From Rhodopseudomonas pseudopalustris (GTDB lineage: Bacteria; Pseudomonadota; Alphaproteobacteria; Rhizobiales; Xanthobacteraceae), in NCBI RefSeq assembly GCF_900110435.1, contig NZ_FODT01000003.1, positions 434,001-498,000 on the forward strand: a stretch of DNA of 64,000 nucleotides, in the 5' to 3' direction. The notes under the pieces were generated by a model that had not been told where the DNA came from, did no database searches, and worked only from the letters and a program-made list of their open reading frames with translations. The position numbers and the translations under genes were made by a program. Positions 41,508 to 50,936 of this stretch are shown here, piece after piece; positions within the stretch are counted from its first letter, which is position 1; every line of letters begins with the position of its first letter.

Positions 41508-42833
41508 TTAGCGTTCCGTTTCCACGGTCTTCAGGATTTGTTCAAGTTGGGCATAACCTGAGGAAAGGCTGGTGGCCTCGTCTTTCGCCTGCCGCAGGAA
41601 CTCCTCGAGCGGCTCGTGAAGCCGGACCGCCTCGTCGACTTCGACGCTCGAACCCGGCCGATAGGCCCCGAGACGGATCAGCTCCTCCATGTCGGCGTAG
41701 GTCGCCATCACCTGCCGCGCGCGCTTGATCACCGGCAGATAGGCCGGATCGGCGGAACGCGGCATGGTTCGCGACACCGATTTGAGCACGTTGATCGCCG
41801 GATAGCGGCCGCGCTCGGCGATCGAGCGCTGCATCACGATGTGGCCGTCGAGAATGCCGCGCACTGCGTCCGCGACCGGCTCGTTGTGATCGTCGCCGTC
41901 GACCAGGACGGTGAAGATGCCGCTGATCGTTCCTTCGCGGAGTCCAGGCCCGGCGCGCTCCAGCAGCTTCGGCAGTTCCGTGAACACGGTCGGCGTGTAG
42001 CCCTTCGCGGTCGGCGGCTCGCCGGCGGACAAGCCGATCTCGCGCTGCGCCATCGCGAAACGCGTGACCGAATCCATCAGGCACAGCACGTCCTTGCCCT
42101 CGTCGCGAAAATACTCGGCGATCGACAGCGTGAGATAAGCGGCCTGGCGGCGCATCAGCGCTGGCTCGTCGGAGGTCGCCACCACCACGACCGAGCGCGC
42201 AAGCCCCTCCTCGCCGAGATCGTCCTGCAGGAACTCCTGCACTTCGCGGCCGCGTTCGCCGATCAGCCCGATCACCGAGACCGCCGCATCGACGTTGCGC
42301 GCCAGCATCGACAGCAGCACCGACTTGCCGACGCCGGAACCGGCGAAGATGCCCATCCGCTGCCCCCGGCAGCAGGTGAGAAAGGTGTTGAGCGCACGGA
42401 CGCCGAGATCGAGCGGCGCGCCGACCCGTTTGCGCGAATGCGCCGGCGGCGGCGAATTGCGAAACGGCATCGGCGACGCCCCCTGCGGCAGCGGCCCCTT
42501 GCCGTCGATCGGCTCGCCGAGAGCGTTAATGACGCGGCCGAGCCAGGCCGGCGACGGCCGCACCTGCGCTGCGGAATTGGCGATCACCGCGCGACAGCCG
42601 CGCCGCACGCCCTCGAGCCCGGCGAACGGCATCACCATCGCATTGTTGCCGGTGAACCCGATCACCTCGCAGGGGATTGTCCTGCTTGCCCCTGTTTCTA
42701 CAACGATTCTGGCGCCGACCGACATCGCGTGGATCGGGCCGGCAATCTCGACCATCAGGCCGCGGACGCCAACGACCCGACCATAAATGTTGACGCCGTC
42801 GATATCGCCGATCTGCTCGGCCAAGGCCTTCAT
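41508..42833 (-). CDS. fliI: Flagellum-specific ATP synthase FliI
   Basis: 441-aa ATPase that powers or primes flagellar type III export. Walker A is [17 protein letters not shown] (about 163-179), with [16 protein letters not shown] after it and Walker [38 protein letters not shown], as in F1-beta-like FliI proteins. The N-terminal beta barrel ([23 protein letters not shown]) is complete. It is divergent from ctrA, with a CtrA-box-like motif about 40-60 bp before its start, and lies upstream of fliJ. Confidence 0.96.
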   Translation of the reverse strand: MKALAEQIGDIDGVNIYGRVVGVRGLMVEIAGPIHAMSVGARIVVETGASRTIPCEVIGFTGNNAMVMPFAGLEGVRRGCRAVIANSAAQVRPSPAWLGRVINALGEPIDGKGPLPQGASPMPFRNSPPPAHSRKRVGAPLDLGVRALNTFLTCCRGQRMGIFAGSGVGKSVLLSMLARNVDAAVSVIGLIGERGREVQEFLQDDLGEEGLARSVVVVATSDEPALMRRQAAYLTLSIAEYFRDEGKDVLCLMDSVTRFAMAQREIGLSAGEPPTAKGYTPTVFTELPKLLERAGPGLREGTISGIFTVLVDGDDHNEPVADAVRGILDGHIVMQRSIAERGRYPAINVLKSVSRTMPRSADPAYLPVIKRARQVMATYADMEELIRLGAYRPGSSVEVDEAVRLHEPLEEFLRQAKDEATSLSSGYAQLEQILKTVETER

Positions 42834-42872
42834 TGCGAAACCCTTAAGTTTGTGAGGCCCGCCGCCCTCCCC

Positions 42873-42889
42873 TTAACTTCGTGTTTACC
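42873..42889. promoter_or_regulatory. CtrA-box-like motif upstream of fliI
   Basis: TTAACTTCGTGTTTACC fits TTAA-N7-TTAAC with one base changed in the second half. It is 40-56 bp before the fliI start and also in the long ctrA upstream region. Motif match only. Confidence 0.4.
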
Positions 42890-42956
42890 CGCATCGTTAA
42901 TCATTGCGTCACTGTCTTTGTTGGCTGAAGGCGTTCGCCCATCAGAACGAAGGTGC

Positions 42957-43125
42957 GAGTCGCGAGAGTCGGTTGATACTGACTCTTAATGTGGAACTTG
43001 AAGAGATCGGATAACAAAAAACTGCTTCCTCGCAACATCTTACGGCGATTCTGCAAAAATTGCACGAACAGAGCTTGCGGACCAGAATCAGGATTTGTTA
43101 ACCATACCTCGTCAGGATCCGAATC
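42957..43125 (+). promoter_or_regulatory. ctrA upstream region with six GANTC sites
   Basis: GANTC occurs at 42957, 42966, 42981, 43047, 43085 and 43121, six in 169 bp where fewer than one is expected by chance. GANTC is the methylation target of CcrM, and in Caulobacter a GANTC in the ctrA P1 promoter makes transcription depend on hemimethylation after replication. GTTAACCAT at 43098-43106 is a CtrA half-site and could mediate autoregulation. Confidence 0.7.
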
Positions 43126-43202
43126 AGTTGTTCAGAGGCGTTTCCAGTGCCGCAGGTAGTGCGGACGCCTGACGCCCGGAGCGGCGCTATAAGGGGACTG
43201 GC

Positions 43203-43904
43203 ATGCGCGTATTGCTGATTGAAGATGACAGCGCGACCGCGCAGTCGATCGAATTGATGCTCAAATCCGAGAGTTTCAATGTCTACACGACGGATCTCGG
43301 TGAAGAAGGCGTCGACCTCGGCAAACTGTACGACTACGACATCATCCTGCTCGATCTGAACCTGCCGGACATGTCCGGTTATGACGTTCTCAAGCAGCTG
43401 CGCGTTTCCAAGATCAAAACTCCGATCCTGATCCTGTCCGGCCTCGCCGGCATCGAGGACAAGGTGAAGGGCCTCGGCGTCGGCGCCGATGACTACATGA
43501 CCAAGCCGTTCCACAAGGACGAGCTGGTCGCCCGCATCCACGCCATCGTCCGCCGCTCGAAGGGCCATGCCCAGTCGGTGATCCAGACCGGCGATCTCGT
43601 CGTCAATCTCGACACCAAGACCGTCGAAGTCGGCGGCCAGCGCGTGCATCTGACCGGCAAGGAATATCAGATGCTGGAGCTGCTCTCGCTGCGCAAGGGC
43701 ACCACGCTGACCAAGGAAATGTTCCTGAACCATCTCTATGGCGGGATGGACGAGCCGGAACTGAAGATCATCGATGTCTTCATCTGCAAGCTGCGCAAGA
43801 AGCTCGCCAACGCATCCGACGGCCGCAACTTCATCGAGACGGTGTGGGGCCGCGGCTACGTGCTGCGCGAACCGACCGAAGACGACGTCCGTATCCCGGC
43901 CTGA
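43203..43904 (+). CDS. ctrA: Cell-cycle response regulator CtrA
   Basis: 233-aa OmpR-type response regulator and master cell-cycle regulator of alphaproteobacteria. The receiver domain has IEDDS (6-10), phospho-acceptor Asp51 ([14 protein letters not shown]), SGLAG and the MTKPF Lys. The DNA-binding winged helix runs through [50 protein letters not shown] and ends WGRGYVLRE. Near full-length similarity to Caulobacter CtrA is evident by eye. It should receive phosphate from ChpT (encoded at 50152) and control flagellar, chemotaxis and envelope genes. It has a GANTC-rich upstream region and a terminator downstream. Confidence 0.97.
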   Translation: MRVLLIEDDSATAQSIELMLKSESFNVYTTDLGEEGVDLGKLYDYDIILLDLNLPDMSGYDVLKQLRVSKIKTPILILSGLAGIEDKVKGLGVGADDYMTKPFHKDELVARIHAIVRRSKGHAQSVIQTGDLVVNLDTKTVEVGGQRVHLTGKEYQMLELLSLRKGTTLTKEMFLNHLYGGMDEPELKIIDVFICKLRKKLANASDGRNFIETVWGRGYVLREPTEDDVRIPA

Positions 43905-43957
43905 TCGCCGACGCCTTTCCAAGGAGCGCCTGGTCAGGCGCTCACCTCCCGACTGGA

Positions 43958-43982
43958 CCCCGCCGCAAATGGCGGGGTTTTT
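43958..43982 (+). terminator. Rho-independent terminator of ctrA
   Basis: Stem CCCCGCC / GGCGGGG with loop GCAAAT is followed by TTTTT. It lies about 54 bp after the ctrA stop. Confidence 0.95.
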
Positions 43983-44026
43983 GTTTGTCTGGAGGACGAA
44001 CCGACCGGTTTCAGCGCCTGACGACG

Positions 44027-44139
44027 GTCCTTCCGGGGCGCGAGCAAGGCTCGCAAATCCGAATCCAAAACTTGGTGCGATGATGTGATCGACACATCGA
44101 GAGTACGGGTCTGCGCGCTGTCGCGCATCCCGAAATGAC
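44027..44139. repeat. Decayed palindromic repeat, family 1
   Basis: Starts CCTTCCGGGGCGCGAGC and ends GCATCCCGAAATGAC. It is recognisably the same element as at 1627, 5618 and 61549, but with an expanded, altered middle. It lies between convergent ctrA and cheR. Confidence 0.7.
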
Positions 44140-44167
44140 GGAAACAAAGAGGGGCCGCTCGGCGGCC

Positions 44168-45046
44168 TCAGCCGGTGCGGGCGGCGGAAAGGCCCAGCGC
44201 CGGCTTCATCGCCGGCACGATCGACGGTGCGGCGCGAACGGTGTTGGGCAGATAGACGCCGCGCCGCGTGGCGTGCGGCTTGAAGGTGTCCGTCAACCCG
44301 ACCACCGTCTCGGCGGCCCCGAGCGTGAGGTAGCCGTCGGGCTCGAGCCGCTTGGCGAGCCGCTCGAAGATCGAGATCTTGGTCGCCTGGTCGAAATAGA
44401 TCAGCACGTTGCGGCAGAAGATCACGTCGAACATGCCGAGCTGGGTATAGTCCTGCAGCAGGTTGAACTGCCGGTGCTGGATCATCGCGCGCAGCTCGGG
44501 GTTGATCTCCCAAAGCTCCCCGGTCTGCTTGAAGTATTTCACCAGCAGCTGAATCGGCAATCCACGCTGCACCTCGAACCGGCTGAACAGGCCGGACTTC
44601 GACTTCTCGAGCACAGATTGCGAAAGGTCCGTCGCGACAATCTCGAAACGCCAGCCCGACACCGCCGGACCGAGTTCCTTCAGGCACATCGCAATCGAAT
44701 ACGGCTCCTGGCCGGTCGAGGACGCCGCACACCAGATCCGCAACGACCGCCGCGCAGCGCGAGCTTGCAGAAGCGCCGGCAGCATCTCCTCGCGCAAATG
44801 GTCGAACGGCATCTTGTCGCGGAAAAAGAACGTCTCGTTGGTCGTCATCGCCTCGACAACGTCGGCGGTGACCGCCTCGGCGCCGCTTTTCATCTTCTGC
44901 ACGAGATCGCTGATGCCAGTGAGCCCGAGCCGACGCGCCATCGGCAGCAGCCTGCTCTCGACCAGATACTGCTTGTCGATCGACAGATCGAGACCGGAAC
45001 GATCCTTCAACGCCTTGCGAAGATAGTCGTAGTCCAGCGGCGTCAC
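44168..45046 (-). CDS. cheR: Chemotaxis protein methyltransferase CheR
   Basis: 292-aa SAM-dependent methyltransferase that methylates glutamates of chemoreceptors. The N-terminal helical domain ([32 protein letters not shown]) precedes the SAM-binding [18 protein letters not shown] (about 110-127) and [14 protein letters not shown] (about 200-213). The C-terminal [11 protein letters not shown] is also typical. GTG start at 45046 overlaps the cheB stop by 4 bp (GTGA), which decides the start and indicates coupling. It is the last gene of the minus-strand che run. Confidence 0.95.
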   Translation of the reverse strand: MTPLDYDYLRKALKDRSGLDLSIDKQYLVESRLLPMARRLGLTGISDLVQKMKSGAEAVTADVVEAMTTNETFFFRDKMPFDHLREEMLPALLQARAARRSLRIWCAASSTGQEPYSIAMCLKELGPAVSGWRFEIVATDLSQSVLEKSKSGLFSRFEVQRGLPIQLLVKYFKQTGELWEINPELRAMIQHRQFNLLQDYTQLGMFDVIFCRNVLIYFDQATKISIFERLAKRLEPDGYLTLGAAETVVGLTDTFKPHATRRGVYLPNTVRAAPSIVPAMKPALGLSAARTG

Positions 45047-46200
45047 GACCGATCTCCAGAAAATAACCTCACAAGTTTCGGCCCGATCTGATTGAGCGGC
45101 AAAACCGCGGCGCAGATGCCGGCATTCGCCGCGGCGCCGGGCATTCCCCATACCACGCTGCTCGCTTCGTCCTGCGCGATCACGCTGCCGCCGGCCGCGA
45201 CGATGTCCTTGCCGCCGCGCATGCCGTCCGAGCCCATGCCGGTCAGCACCACGGCGAGAATTCCGCTCTGCCAAACATCGATCGCCGAGTTGAACAGAGG
45301 GTCGACCGCGGGCTTGCAGAAGTTCACCGGCGGGCCGTCGTCGAGCGCGATCACGGCCTGTCCGCCCTGCCGCACCACCCGCATATGGCGACCGCCTGGC
45401 GCGAGATAGATCTGACCGGACTTGACGACTTCACCATCGACGCCTTCGTGCGCAGGCCGCCGTGCGGAGCGCATCAAATGTTCGGCGAGAATGGTGGTAA
45501 AGGTCGGCGGCATATGCTGGGTGATCAGCACCGGATAGTGGTCGATGACCGACCCGATCTCGCTCACCAACGACATCAGCGCCTGCGGGCCGCCGGTCGA
45601 GGAGCCGATCAGCAGCACGCGCGGCGCCGTCACGCCGAACGGGCGCTTCACCAGCGCAGCCTGACTTGCGACGCTGTGCGCCGGCGCGGCCGGCTCGCGC
45701 ATAAGCGCGGGTGCAGCGGTGGAGCTCGCGGCCGACGCCTTGCGCCGAACCTTGCCGCCGAGATGCCGGATCTTCTGCAGCAGATCGTGCTTGAAGATAT
45801 CGGCGGCCGACGCCTCGCGGGTCGATTCGGGCTTCGGAATGTAGTCGGCGGCGCCGAGCGACAGCGCCTTGAAGCTGATCTCCGCATTGCGGCGCGTCAG
45901 CGTCGAAGCCATGATGATGATCAGATCGCGCTTCTTGGCGAGCAGCTTCGGCAACGCCGAAATGCCGTCGAGTTCGGGCATCTCGATGTCGAGCACTGCG
46001 ACATCGGGTTTGATGCGCTCGACCTGATTGACGGCATCGAGCCCCGTGCGTAGCGAGGCCGCGACCACCATGTCCGGCTCCGCCTCGATCCAGCGCGAGA
46101 TCAAACCGCGGATGACGACGGAGTCGTCGACGATCATCACGCGCAGAGGCTCATACTGCGTCGAAGTCGAGGCCGGATTACCTGCCAATGCTACACTCAT
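45043..46200 (-). CDS. cheB: Chemotaxis response regulator protein-glutamate methylesterase CheB
   Basis: 385-aa protein with a receiver domain ([12 protein letters not shown], phospho-acceptor Asp71 in [13 protein letters not shown]) and a C-terminal methylesterase domain. Catalytic Ser, His and Asp are visible in [25 protein letters not shown] and [12 protein letters not shown]. It removes methyl groups from chemoreceptors when phosphorylated by CheA. ATG 46200 is preferred to a GTG directly before. The linker is rich in Ala and Pro. It is coupled to cheR by a 4-bp overlap. Confidence 0.96.
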   Translation of the reverse strand: MSVALAGNPASTSTQYEPLRVMIVDDSVVIRGLISRWIEAEPDMVVAASLRTGLDAVNQVERIKPDVAVLDIEMPELDGISALPKLLAKKRDLIIIMASTLTRRNAEISFKALSLGAADYIPKPESTREASAADIFKHDLLQKIRHLGGKVRRKASAASSTAAPALMREPAAPAHSVASQAALVKRPFGVTAPRVLLIGSSTGGPQALMSLVSEIGSVIDHYPVLITQHMPPTFTTILAEHLMRSARRPAHEGVDGEVVKSGQIYLAPGGRHMRVVRQGGQAVIALDDGPPVNFCKPAVDPLFNSAIDVWQSGILAVVLTGMGSDGMRGGKDIVAAGGSVIAQDEASSVVWGMPGAAANAGICAAVLPLNQIGPKLVRLFSGDRS

Positions 46201-46272
46201 CACTCACCGACGCAACGCAACAGCCTCGCCACCCCGGATGAGGCGGCGTCGATCGCAATCCGTCCGACCCAG

Positions 46273-46638
46273 TCAGATAAGGCCGACTTCCTGGAACTTC
46301 GCCGTCACGATGTCTTTGTCGAACGGCTTCATGATGTATTCGTTGGCGCCGGCGTGCAGCGCCCGCGCGATGTGCGCGACGTCGTTTTCAGTGGTGCAGA
46401 AAACGACTTTTGGCTGATCGCCGCCCGGCATCCGGCGCAGATTGCGGAGGAATTCGTAGCCGTCCATGACCGGCATGTTCCAGTCGAGGAGCACCGCGTC
46501 CGGAAGGCCGTGCTTACAGACCTCGAGCGCTTTCTCGCCGTCTTCAGCCTCGACGATTTCGAAGTCGAGCCCCTCGAGAATTCGCCTTGCGACTTTTCGA
46601 ATGACGCTCGAGTCGTCGACCACCAAACATGTCTTCAT
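46273..46638 (-). CDS. cheY: Chemotaxis response regulator CheY
   Basis: 121-aa single-domain receiver. The acidic pair is VDDSS (7-11), phospho-acceptor Asp52 in VLLDWNMPVMDGYEFL, the Thr of VFCTTEND and the Lys of IMKPFDKD. This is the CheY layout, a diffusible flagellar motor switch signal. It lies between cheW and cheB on the same strand, 72 bp upstream of cheB. A second CheY is often found in alphaproteobacteria as a phosphate sink, so I cannot tell which role this copy has. Confidence 0.94.
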   Translation of the reverse strand: MKTCLVVDDSSVIRKVARRILEGLDFEIVEAEDGEKALEVCKHGLPDAVLLDWNMPVMDGYEFLRNLRRMPGGDQPKVVFCTTENDVAHIARALHAGANEYIMKPFDKDIVTAKFQEVGLI

Positions 46639-46693
46639 TTTCTGCCTCTATCAGTCGGCGCCCGGAGGGGCGATCGGTCGTTGCCGTAGCGGC

Positions 46694-47164
46694 CTACGCA
46701 GCCATCCGCGCATTCGCGATTTCAAGAACCTTGTCGACGTCGAGAACGACCATCAGCTGGCCGTCGAGACGATGAACCCCGTTGGCGAACGAAGCCATCC
46801 GCGGATCGAGATTGACCGGATTGACCTCGCGGCCTTCGTCAGGAAGCGTCAGCACCTCGCCGATCGTATCGATCAGCAGGCCGTAGGACTCGCCGCGCAG
46901 ATCGACGCCCATCGCCATCGGAGGTTTGTTCTCGCTGTTTTTCGGCAGACCGAGACGGGCACGCATATCGATCGCGGTGACGATGCGGCCGCGCAGATTA
47001 AGCACGCCGGCGACGTCGTCCGGCGCCAGCGGCACCCGCGTCAGACGCTCCGGCATGAACACGTCCTGGACACGCGAGATCGGCAGCCCGAAAAGCTGTC
47101 CGCCGATCATCGCAGTGGCGAATTGGGTGGTGTTGCCGCTGATGGCATCAACCTGCCGGCTCAT
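46694..47164 (-). CDS. cheW: Chemotaxis coupling protein CheW
   Basis: 156-aa CheW-domain protein linking receptors to CheA. TTQFATAMIGGQLFGLPISRVQDVF, VLNLRGRIVTAIDMRARLGLP and SYGLLIDTIGEVLTLP are the standard conserved strands. ATG 47164 is chosen because AAAGGACAAC lies just upstream; the frame extends 9 codons further to 47191, overlapping the cheA end. It is 23 bp downstream of cheA. Confidence 0.95.
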   Translation of the reverse strand: MSRQVDAISGNTTQFATAMIGGQLFGLPISRVQDVFMPERLTRVPLAPDDVAGVLNLRGRIVTAIDMRARLGLPKNSENKPPMAMGVDLRGESYGLLIDTIGEVLTLPDEGREVNPVNLDPRMASFANGVHRLDGQLMVVLDVDKVLEIANARMAA

Positions 47165-47187
47165 GATGTTGTCCTTTCTGGTATCCG

Positions 47188-49965
47188 TCACGCCGCTTGT
47201 TGCTGCAACGCCCTGACCGGCTCATTGTCCACGGTCTGCTCCTTGAGCGCCGCGATCAGGCCAGGACGGTCGAACTTGGCGACGTAGTCGGTAAGACCGG
47301 CCTGACGGCCCCGCTCGATCGCCGCCGGCGACACCAGCGACGACAGCGCGATCACCGGCGTCGGCGCGAGCTTGGCATCGGCGCGGATCGCCTCGGCGAA
47401 TTCGAAGCCGTTCATCTCCGGCATTTCGATGTCGGTCAGGATCGCGTCGAACTGCACACCTGTGCGCAGCACTCCGAGCGCCTCGATTGCCGAAGTCGCC
47501 AGCCGAACCCTGTAGCCGGCCGCCTTCAGCACGGGGCCGAGCATGTTGCGGAAGAAGGCGGAGTCGTCGACCAGCAACACCGAGCGGCTGGCGATCGACT
47601 GCTTCATTTCCTTGCGGGAGAGCCAGTCGGCAAAAGCCATCGGCAGGAAGTGAGCAACGTCGATCACTTCCGTCGCGAGCCCCTTGATCACTGCCGAGCC
47701 GAGAATTCCTTCGCGGCTGGAGCCGACCTGGATCTGCAGATGCTCTTCGACGATATCGACGATCTCATCGACCACGAGCCCCATGCTGCGATCGTCATCG
47801 ACGAACACCAGGATCGGCTGCACGCCGGTGGTGGCGACATTAACGCCCTCCATCAGCACCAGCGGCATCAGTTGATCGCGATACTGCACCATATGCCGGC
47901 CGTTCGAGTACTCGATCTTCTCGGCGGCGATTTCCTCGAGGCGCGTCACCAGCGACAGCGGCACCGCCTTCGGATGCGCCGAGCCGGCGCGGAACACCAG
48001 AAGCGAGGTGAGCTGCTCGGTCGAGGCCGCGCGGGTCGCCGCGTTCTGCTCCGACAGATCGTGCTGCGCCGAAACCGAAGTGCCGAGCGCCTGCGCGATA
48101 CCGTTCGGATCGACGATCATGATCACCGCGCCGTCGCCCAGAATGGTGTTGCCCGAGAACATCCCGATGTGGCGCAGCTTGGTCGACATCGGCTTGACCA
48201 CGATTTCCTCGGTGTGGAAAACCGCGTCGACCACGATGCCGAAGGTCTGGCTACCGACCTGCGTCACCACGATGAAGCCGTTCTCCGGCTCGGAAAGCGC
48301 AGTGCCGTCGTCGATATGCAGCAGCTTCTTCAGATGCATCAGCGGCAGCAGCTTGTCGCGCAAGCGCAGCACCGGCGTATCCTTGATCCGCTCGATCCGG
48401 TGCTCGGAATTGGCGCGCGCCCGCACCAGCTCGACGACCGCGAGCTGCGGGATCGCGAAGCGGTCGCCGCCGGCTTCGACGATCAGCGCCGAGACGATCG
48501 CGAGTGTCAGCGGAATCTTGATGGTGACGCTCGAGCCCTCGCCGGCCACCGACTTGATCTCGATGGTGCCGCCGATCTGGTCGATGTTGGTGCGCACCAC
48601 ATCCATGCCGACGCCGCGGCCGGACACGCTGGTCACCTGCGCGGCGGTCGAGAAGCCGGGCGCGAAAATGAATTTGTGGATCTGCGCCTCGGTCATCTTC
48701 TCGACCTCGGCCTCGGTGACGAGGCCGTTGGCGATCGCCTTGGCCTTGATCCGATCGGTGTCGAGCCCGCGGCCGTTATCGGCGATGCAGATCACGATGT
48801 GGCCGCCTTCATGATAGGCGGACAGACGGATGGTGCCCTGCTCAGGCTTGCCGTTGCGCACCCGATCCTCGGGCCGCTCCAGCCCATGATCGGCGGAGTT
48901 GCGCACCATGTGGGTGAGCGGATCCTTGATCAGGTCGAGCACCTGCCGATCGAGCTCGGTGTCGGCGCCGTGCATCTCGAGCTCGATATGCTTGCCGAGT
49001 TCGGAGGCGAGATCGCGCACGATGCGCGGCAGCTTCTGCCAGGCGTTGCCGATCGGCTGCATCCGGGTCTTCATCACGCCGTCCTGCAACTCGGCGGTGA
49101 CGGTCGAGAGCCGCTGCAACGGCACCTTGAATTCGGTGTCCTCGTGGCGGCGGCTGATTTCGAGCAGCTGATTGCGGGTCAACACCAGCTCGGACACCAT
49201 CGTCATCAGGTGCTCGAGCGTATCGACATTGACGCGAATCGATTGATTGGCGATCCGGTCGCCTTCCGCCGGCGCCGGGTCCTGTTCACCCTTCTTGGCG
49301 GCCTTGACGGCGGGCTTCGCCGCCGGCTTGGCGGCCACCTCGGCCACCTCGGCCACCGCAGCGGGCGCCACGACCGTCTCGAGCGCCGGTGAGGCGGCCT
49401 CGATCGCGGTCTCCTGGAATGCCCGTTCCAATTCGTCGAGCGAGACCTCGCCCGGCCGGAGCGGACGCTCCAGCGTCTGCGCTACCAAGGTGCCTTCGGT
49501 CTGTTCGGGCTCGGGAGCAGCCTCCGGAACATCCGGAGCAGCTTCCGCGACCGCTGCGGACTCGCCGAGTTCGAGTGCGATCTGTTCGGGCGTGCGCATC
49601 GAGAGCCGCTCCAGTTCGCCGATCAGGTCGCCGTCCTCGCCCGGGGGTTCTGCTTCGCTTGCCTCGAGACCGCCGAGAATGTCCTTGATCCGATCGAGCG
49701 TGGTCAGGATCAGCGTGACGGCCTCGCCGGTGACCGGCATGCCGTCGCGGAATTTACCCATCAGGGTTTCCGCCGCGTGCGCCAGCGCTTCCAGGCGCGG
49801 CAGGCCGAGGAATCCGCAGGTGCCCTTGATGGTGTGAACAAGCCTGAAGATATTGTCCAATATCTTTGCGTTATTGGGCTCCTGCTCGAAGCGGACAAGC
49901 TGATTGTCAACCGTGTCCAGACTCTCGAAAGTTTCCGTCAAGAACTCACGCAGAAGATCGTCCAT
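47188..49965 (-). CDS. cheA: Hybrid chemotaxis histidine kinase CheA with second CheW-like and receiver domains
   Basis: 925-aa kinase. Hpt domain with phospho-His44 (RLVHTIKGTCGFLG), an Ala/Glu-rich linker, dimerisation and ATP-binding regions (DPLTHMVRNSADHGLE, CIADNGRGLD, GRGVGMDVVRTNI), then a CheW-type regulatory domain. Unlike E. coli CheA (654 aa), it continues with a second CheW-like domain (about 655-790) and a receiver domain (VLLVDDSAFFRNML, DAILTDIEMPEMNGFEF) at about 800-915. The receiver probably acts as an internal phosphate acceptor. ATG 49965 gives the family-like start MDDLLREFLTETFESL. It is downstream of chpT. Confidence 0.95.
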   Translation of the reverse strand: MDDLLREFLTETFESLDTVDNQLVRFEQEPNNAKILDNIFRLVHTIKGTCGFLGLPRLEALAHAAETLMGKFRDGMPVTGEAVTLILTTLDRIKDILGGLEASEAEPPGEDGDLIGELERLSMRTPEQIALELGESAAVAEAAPDVPEAAPEPEQTEGTLVAQTLERPLRPGEVSLDELERAFQETAIEAASPALETVVAPAAVAEVAEVAAKPAAKPAVKAAKKGEQDPAPAEGDRIANQSIRVNVDTLEHLMTMVSELVLTRNQLLEISRRHEDTEFKVPLQRLSTVTAELQDGVMKTRMQPIGNAWQKLPRIVRDLASELGKHIELEMHGADTELDRQVLDLIKDPLTHMVRNSADHGLERPEDRVRNGKPEQGTIRLSAYHEGGHIVICIADNGRGLDTDRIKAKAIANGLVTEAEVEKMTEAQIHKFIFAPGFSTAAQVTSVSGRGVGMDVVRTNIDQIGGTIEIKSVAGEGSSVTIKIPLTLAIVSALIVEAGGDRFAIPQLAVVELVRARANSEHRIERIKDTPVLRLRDKLLPLMHLKKLLHIDDGTALSEPENGFIVVTQVGSQTFGIVVDAVFHTEEIVVKPMSTKLRHIGMFSGNTILGDGAVIMIVDPNGIAQALGTSVSAQHDLSEQNAATRAASTEQLTSLLVFRAGSAHPKAVPLSLVTRLEEIAAEKIEYSNGRHMVQYRDQLMPLVLMEGVNVATTGVQPILVFVDDDRSMGLVVDEIVDIVEEHLQIQVGSSREGILGSAVIKGLATEVIDVAHFLPMAFADWLSRKEMKQSIASRSVLLVDDSAFFRNMLGPVLKAAGYRVRLATSAIEALGVLRTGVQFDAILTDIEMPEMNGFEFAEAIRADAKLAPTPVIALSSLVSPAAIERGRQAGLTDYVAKFDRPGLIAALKEQTVDNEPVRALQQQAA

Positions 49966-50151
49966 GTGCGCTGGCCTCGTTACGCGGGCGCACGGCAACA
50001 GCCGTGGCCGAAAGCTATGCGGCCACTGTCTGCGGAAAGCGTTTAATATTGGTTGCGTAATCGGACGCGCTGGCCCGATTAAAGAAATAGTCGAACGCGT
50101 ACTAATACCAGGGGGCGCGTCGTAACCTGACCTTTACCATGCCCGCTCTGC

Positions 50152-50805
50152 TCAATTCGCGCTGACGACCATGGTGTCGCCCTCGGGCGCGAGCGTGACG
50201 GCAAGCCCGCAGGCCTGCGCCAGAAGCCGCGTGTAGTAGGGCTGTACGCCGTGCGACTCGATCGGGCCGGCGTGGCTGCCGCTGAGCATCTCGGCGATAT
50301 TCTGCGGCATCCGGGCATTGAGACCCGCGGCGATCACGCGGAACGACAGATTGTCTCCCTCGCCGACCGGATCGATCGTCAGCGTGCCTCCGCGCGGAAT
50401 CGTCTGCTGCGCGATGATCAGCATGTTGAGCAGTAGCTTCACCCTGTTCTTGGCGAGCAGCAAGCGAGGCAGATTCCAGGCGATCTTGGTTTTCTCGTCC
50501 TCGAGATGGCCGCGCGCCATGTTCTGGGCGTCGCCGAGGTCGATCTGGGCGCCGGCGGAGCCCGCAGCGCCGAACGCCAGCCGGCAGAATTGCAGCCGGG
50601 CCGAGGCCGTCCTGGCGCTCTTGCGGATCAGATCGAGGGCGAAATCGCGATCTTCCTGCTTGGAACTGTCGTCCAGCACTTCGAGGCCATTGACGATCGC
50701 GCCGACCGGACTGATGAGATCATGGCAGACGCGCGAGCACAGCAGCGCCGCCAATTCGAGCGCGTCCGGGGCGGGGGCCTGGACGGGAGGGGTATTGCCG
50801 GACAT
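50152..50805 (-). CDS. chpT: Histidine phosphotransferase ChpT
   Basis: 217-aa ChpT-family phosphotransferase, a dimeric HisKA-like protein that passes phosphate from CckA to CtrA and CpdR. The phospho-His28 lies in LLCSRVCHDLISPVGAIVNGLEVL, and the degenerate C-terminal ATPase-like domain follows (KNRVKLLLNMLIIAQQTIPRGG). Family length and motif are well preserved. It is directly upstream of cheA on the same strand (186-bp gap) and within 7 kb of ctrA, which makes this a compact cell-cycle and motility locus. Confidence 0.93.
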   Translation of the reverse strand: MSGNTPPVQAPAPDALELAALLCSRVCHDLISPVGAIVNGLEVLDDSSKQEDRDFALDLIRKSARTASARLQFCRLAFGAAGSAGAQIDLGDAQNMARGHLEDEKTKIAWNLPRLLLAKNRVKLLLNMLIIAQQTIPRGGTLTIDPVGEGDNLSFRVIAAGLNARMPQNIAEMLSGSHAGPIESHGVQPYYTRLLAQACGLAVTLAPEGDTMVVSAN

Positions 50806-50936
50806 TTGTCTGCTCCTCGGAACCGCTCGGCTCGTTCAAGACGAATCAGCCATGGTGAATGGCTTGATACACTGCGGCCGGTTGCGCTGCCAACATCACG
50901 GACCGGCGTCAACCGGCCAGACGAGGAAGACAGCTC

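Noticed and set aside
47197-49392. A 731-codon frame on the plus strand opposite cheA
   Set aside because: Same reason; cheA on the minus strand carries all expected kinase motifs, and the plus frame is low-complexity Arg/His/Asp-rich.
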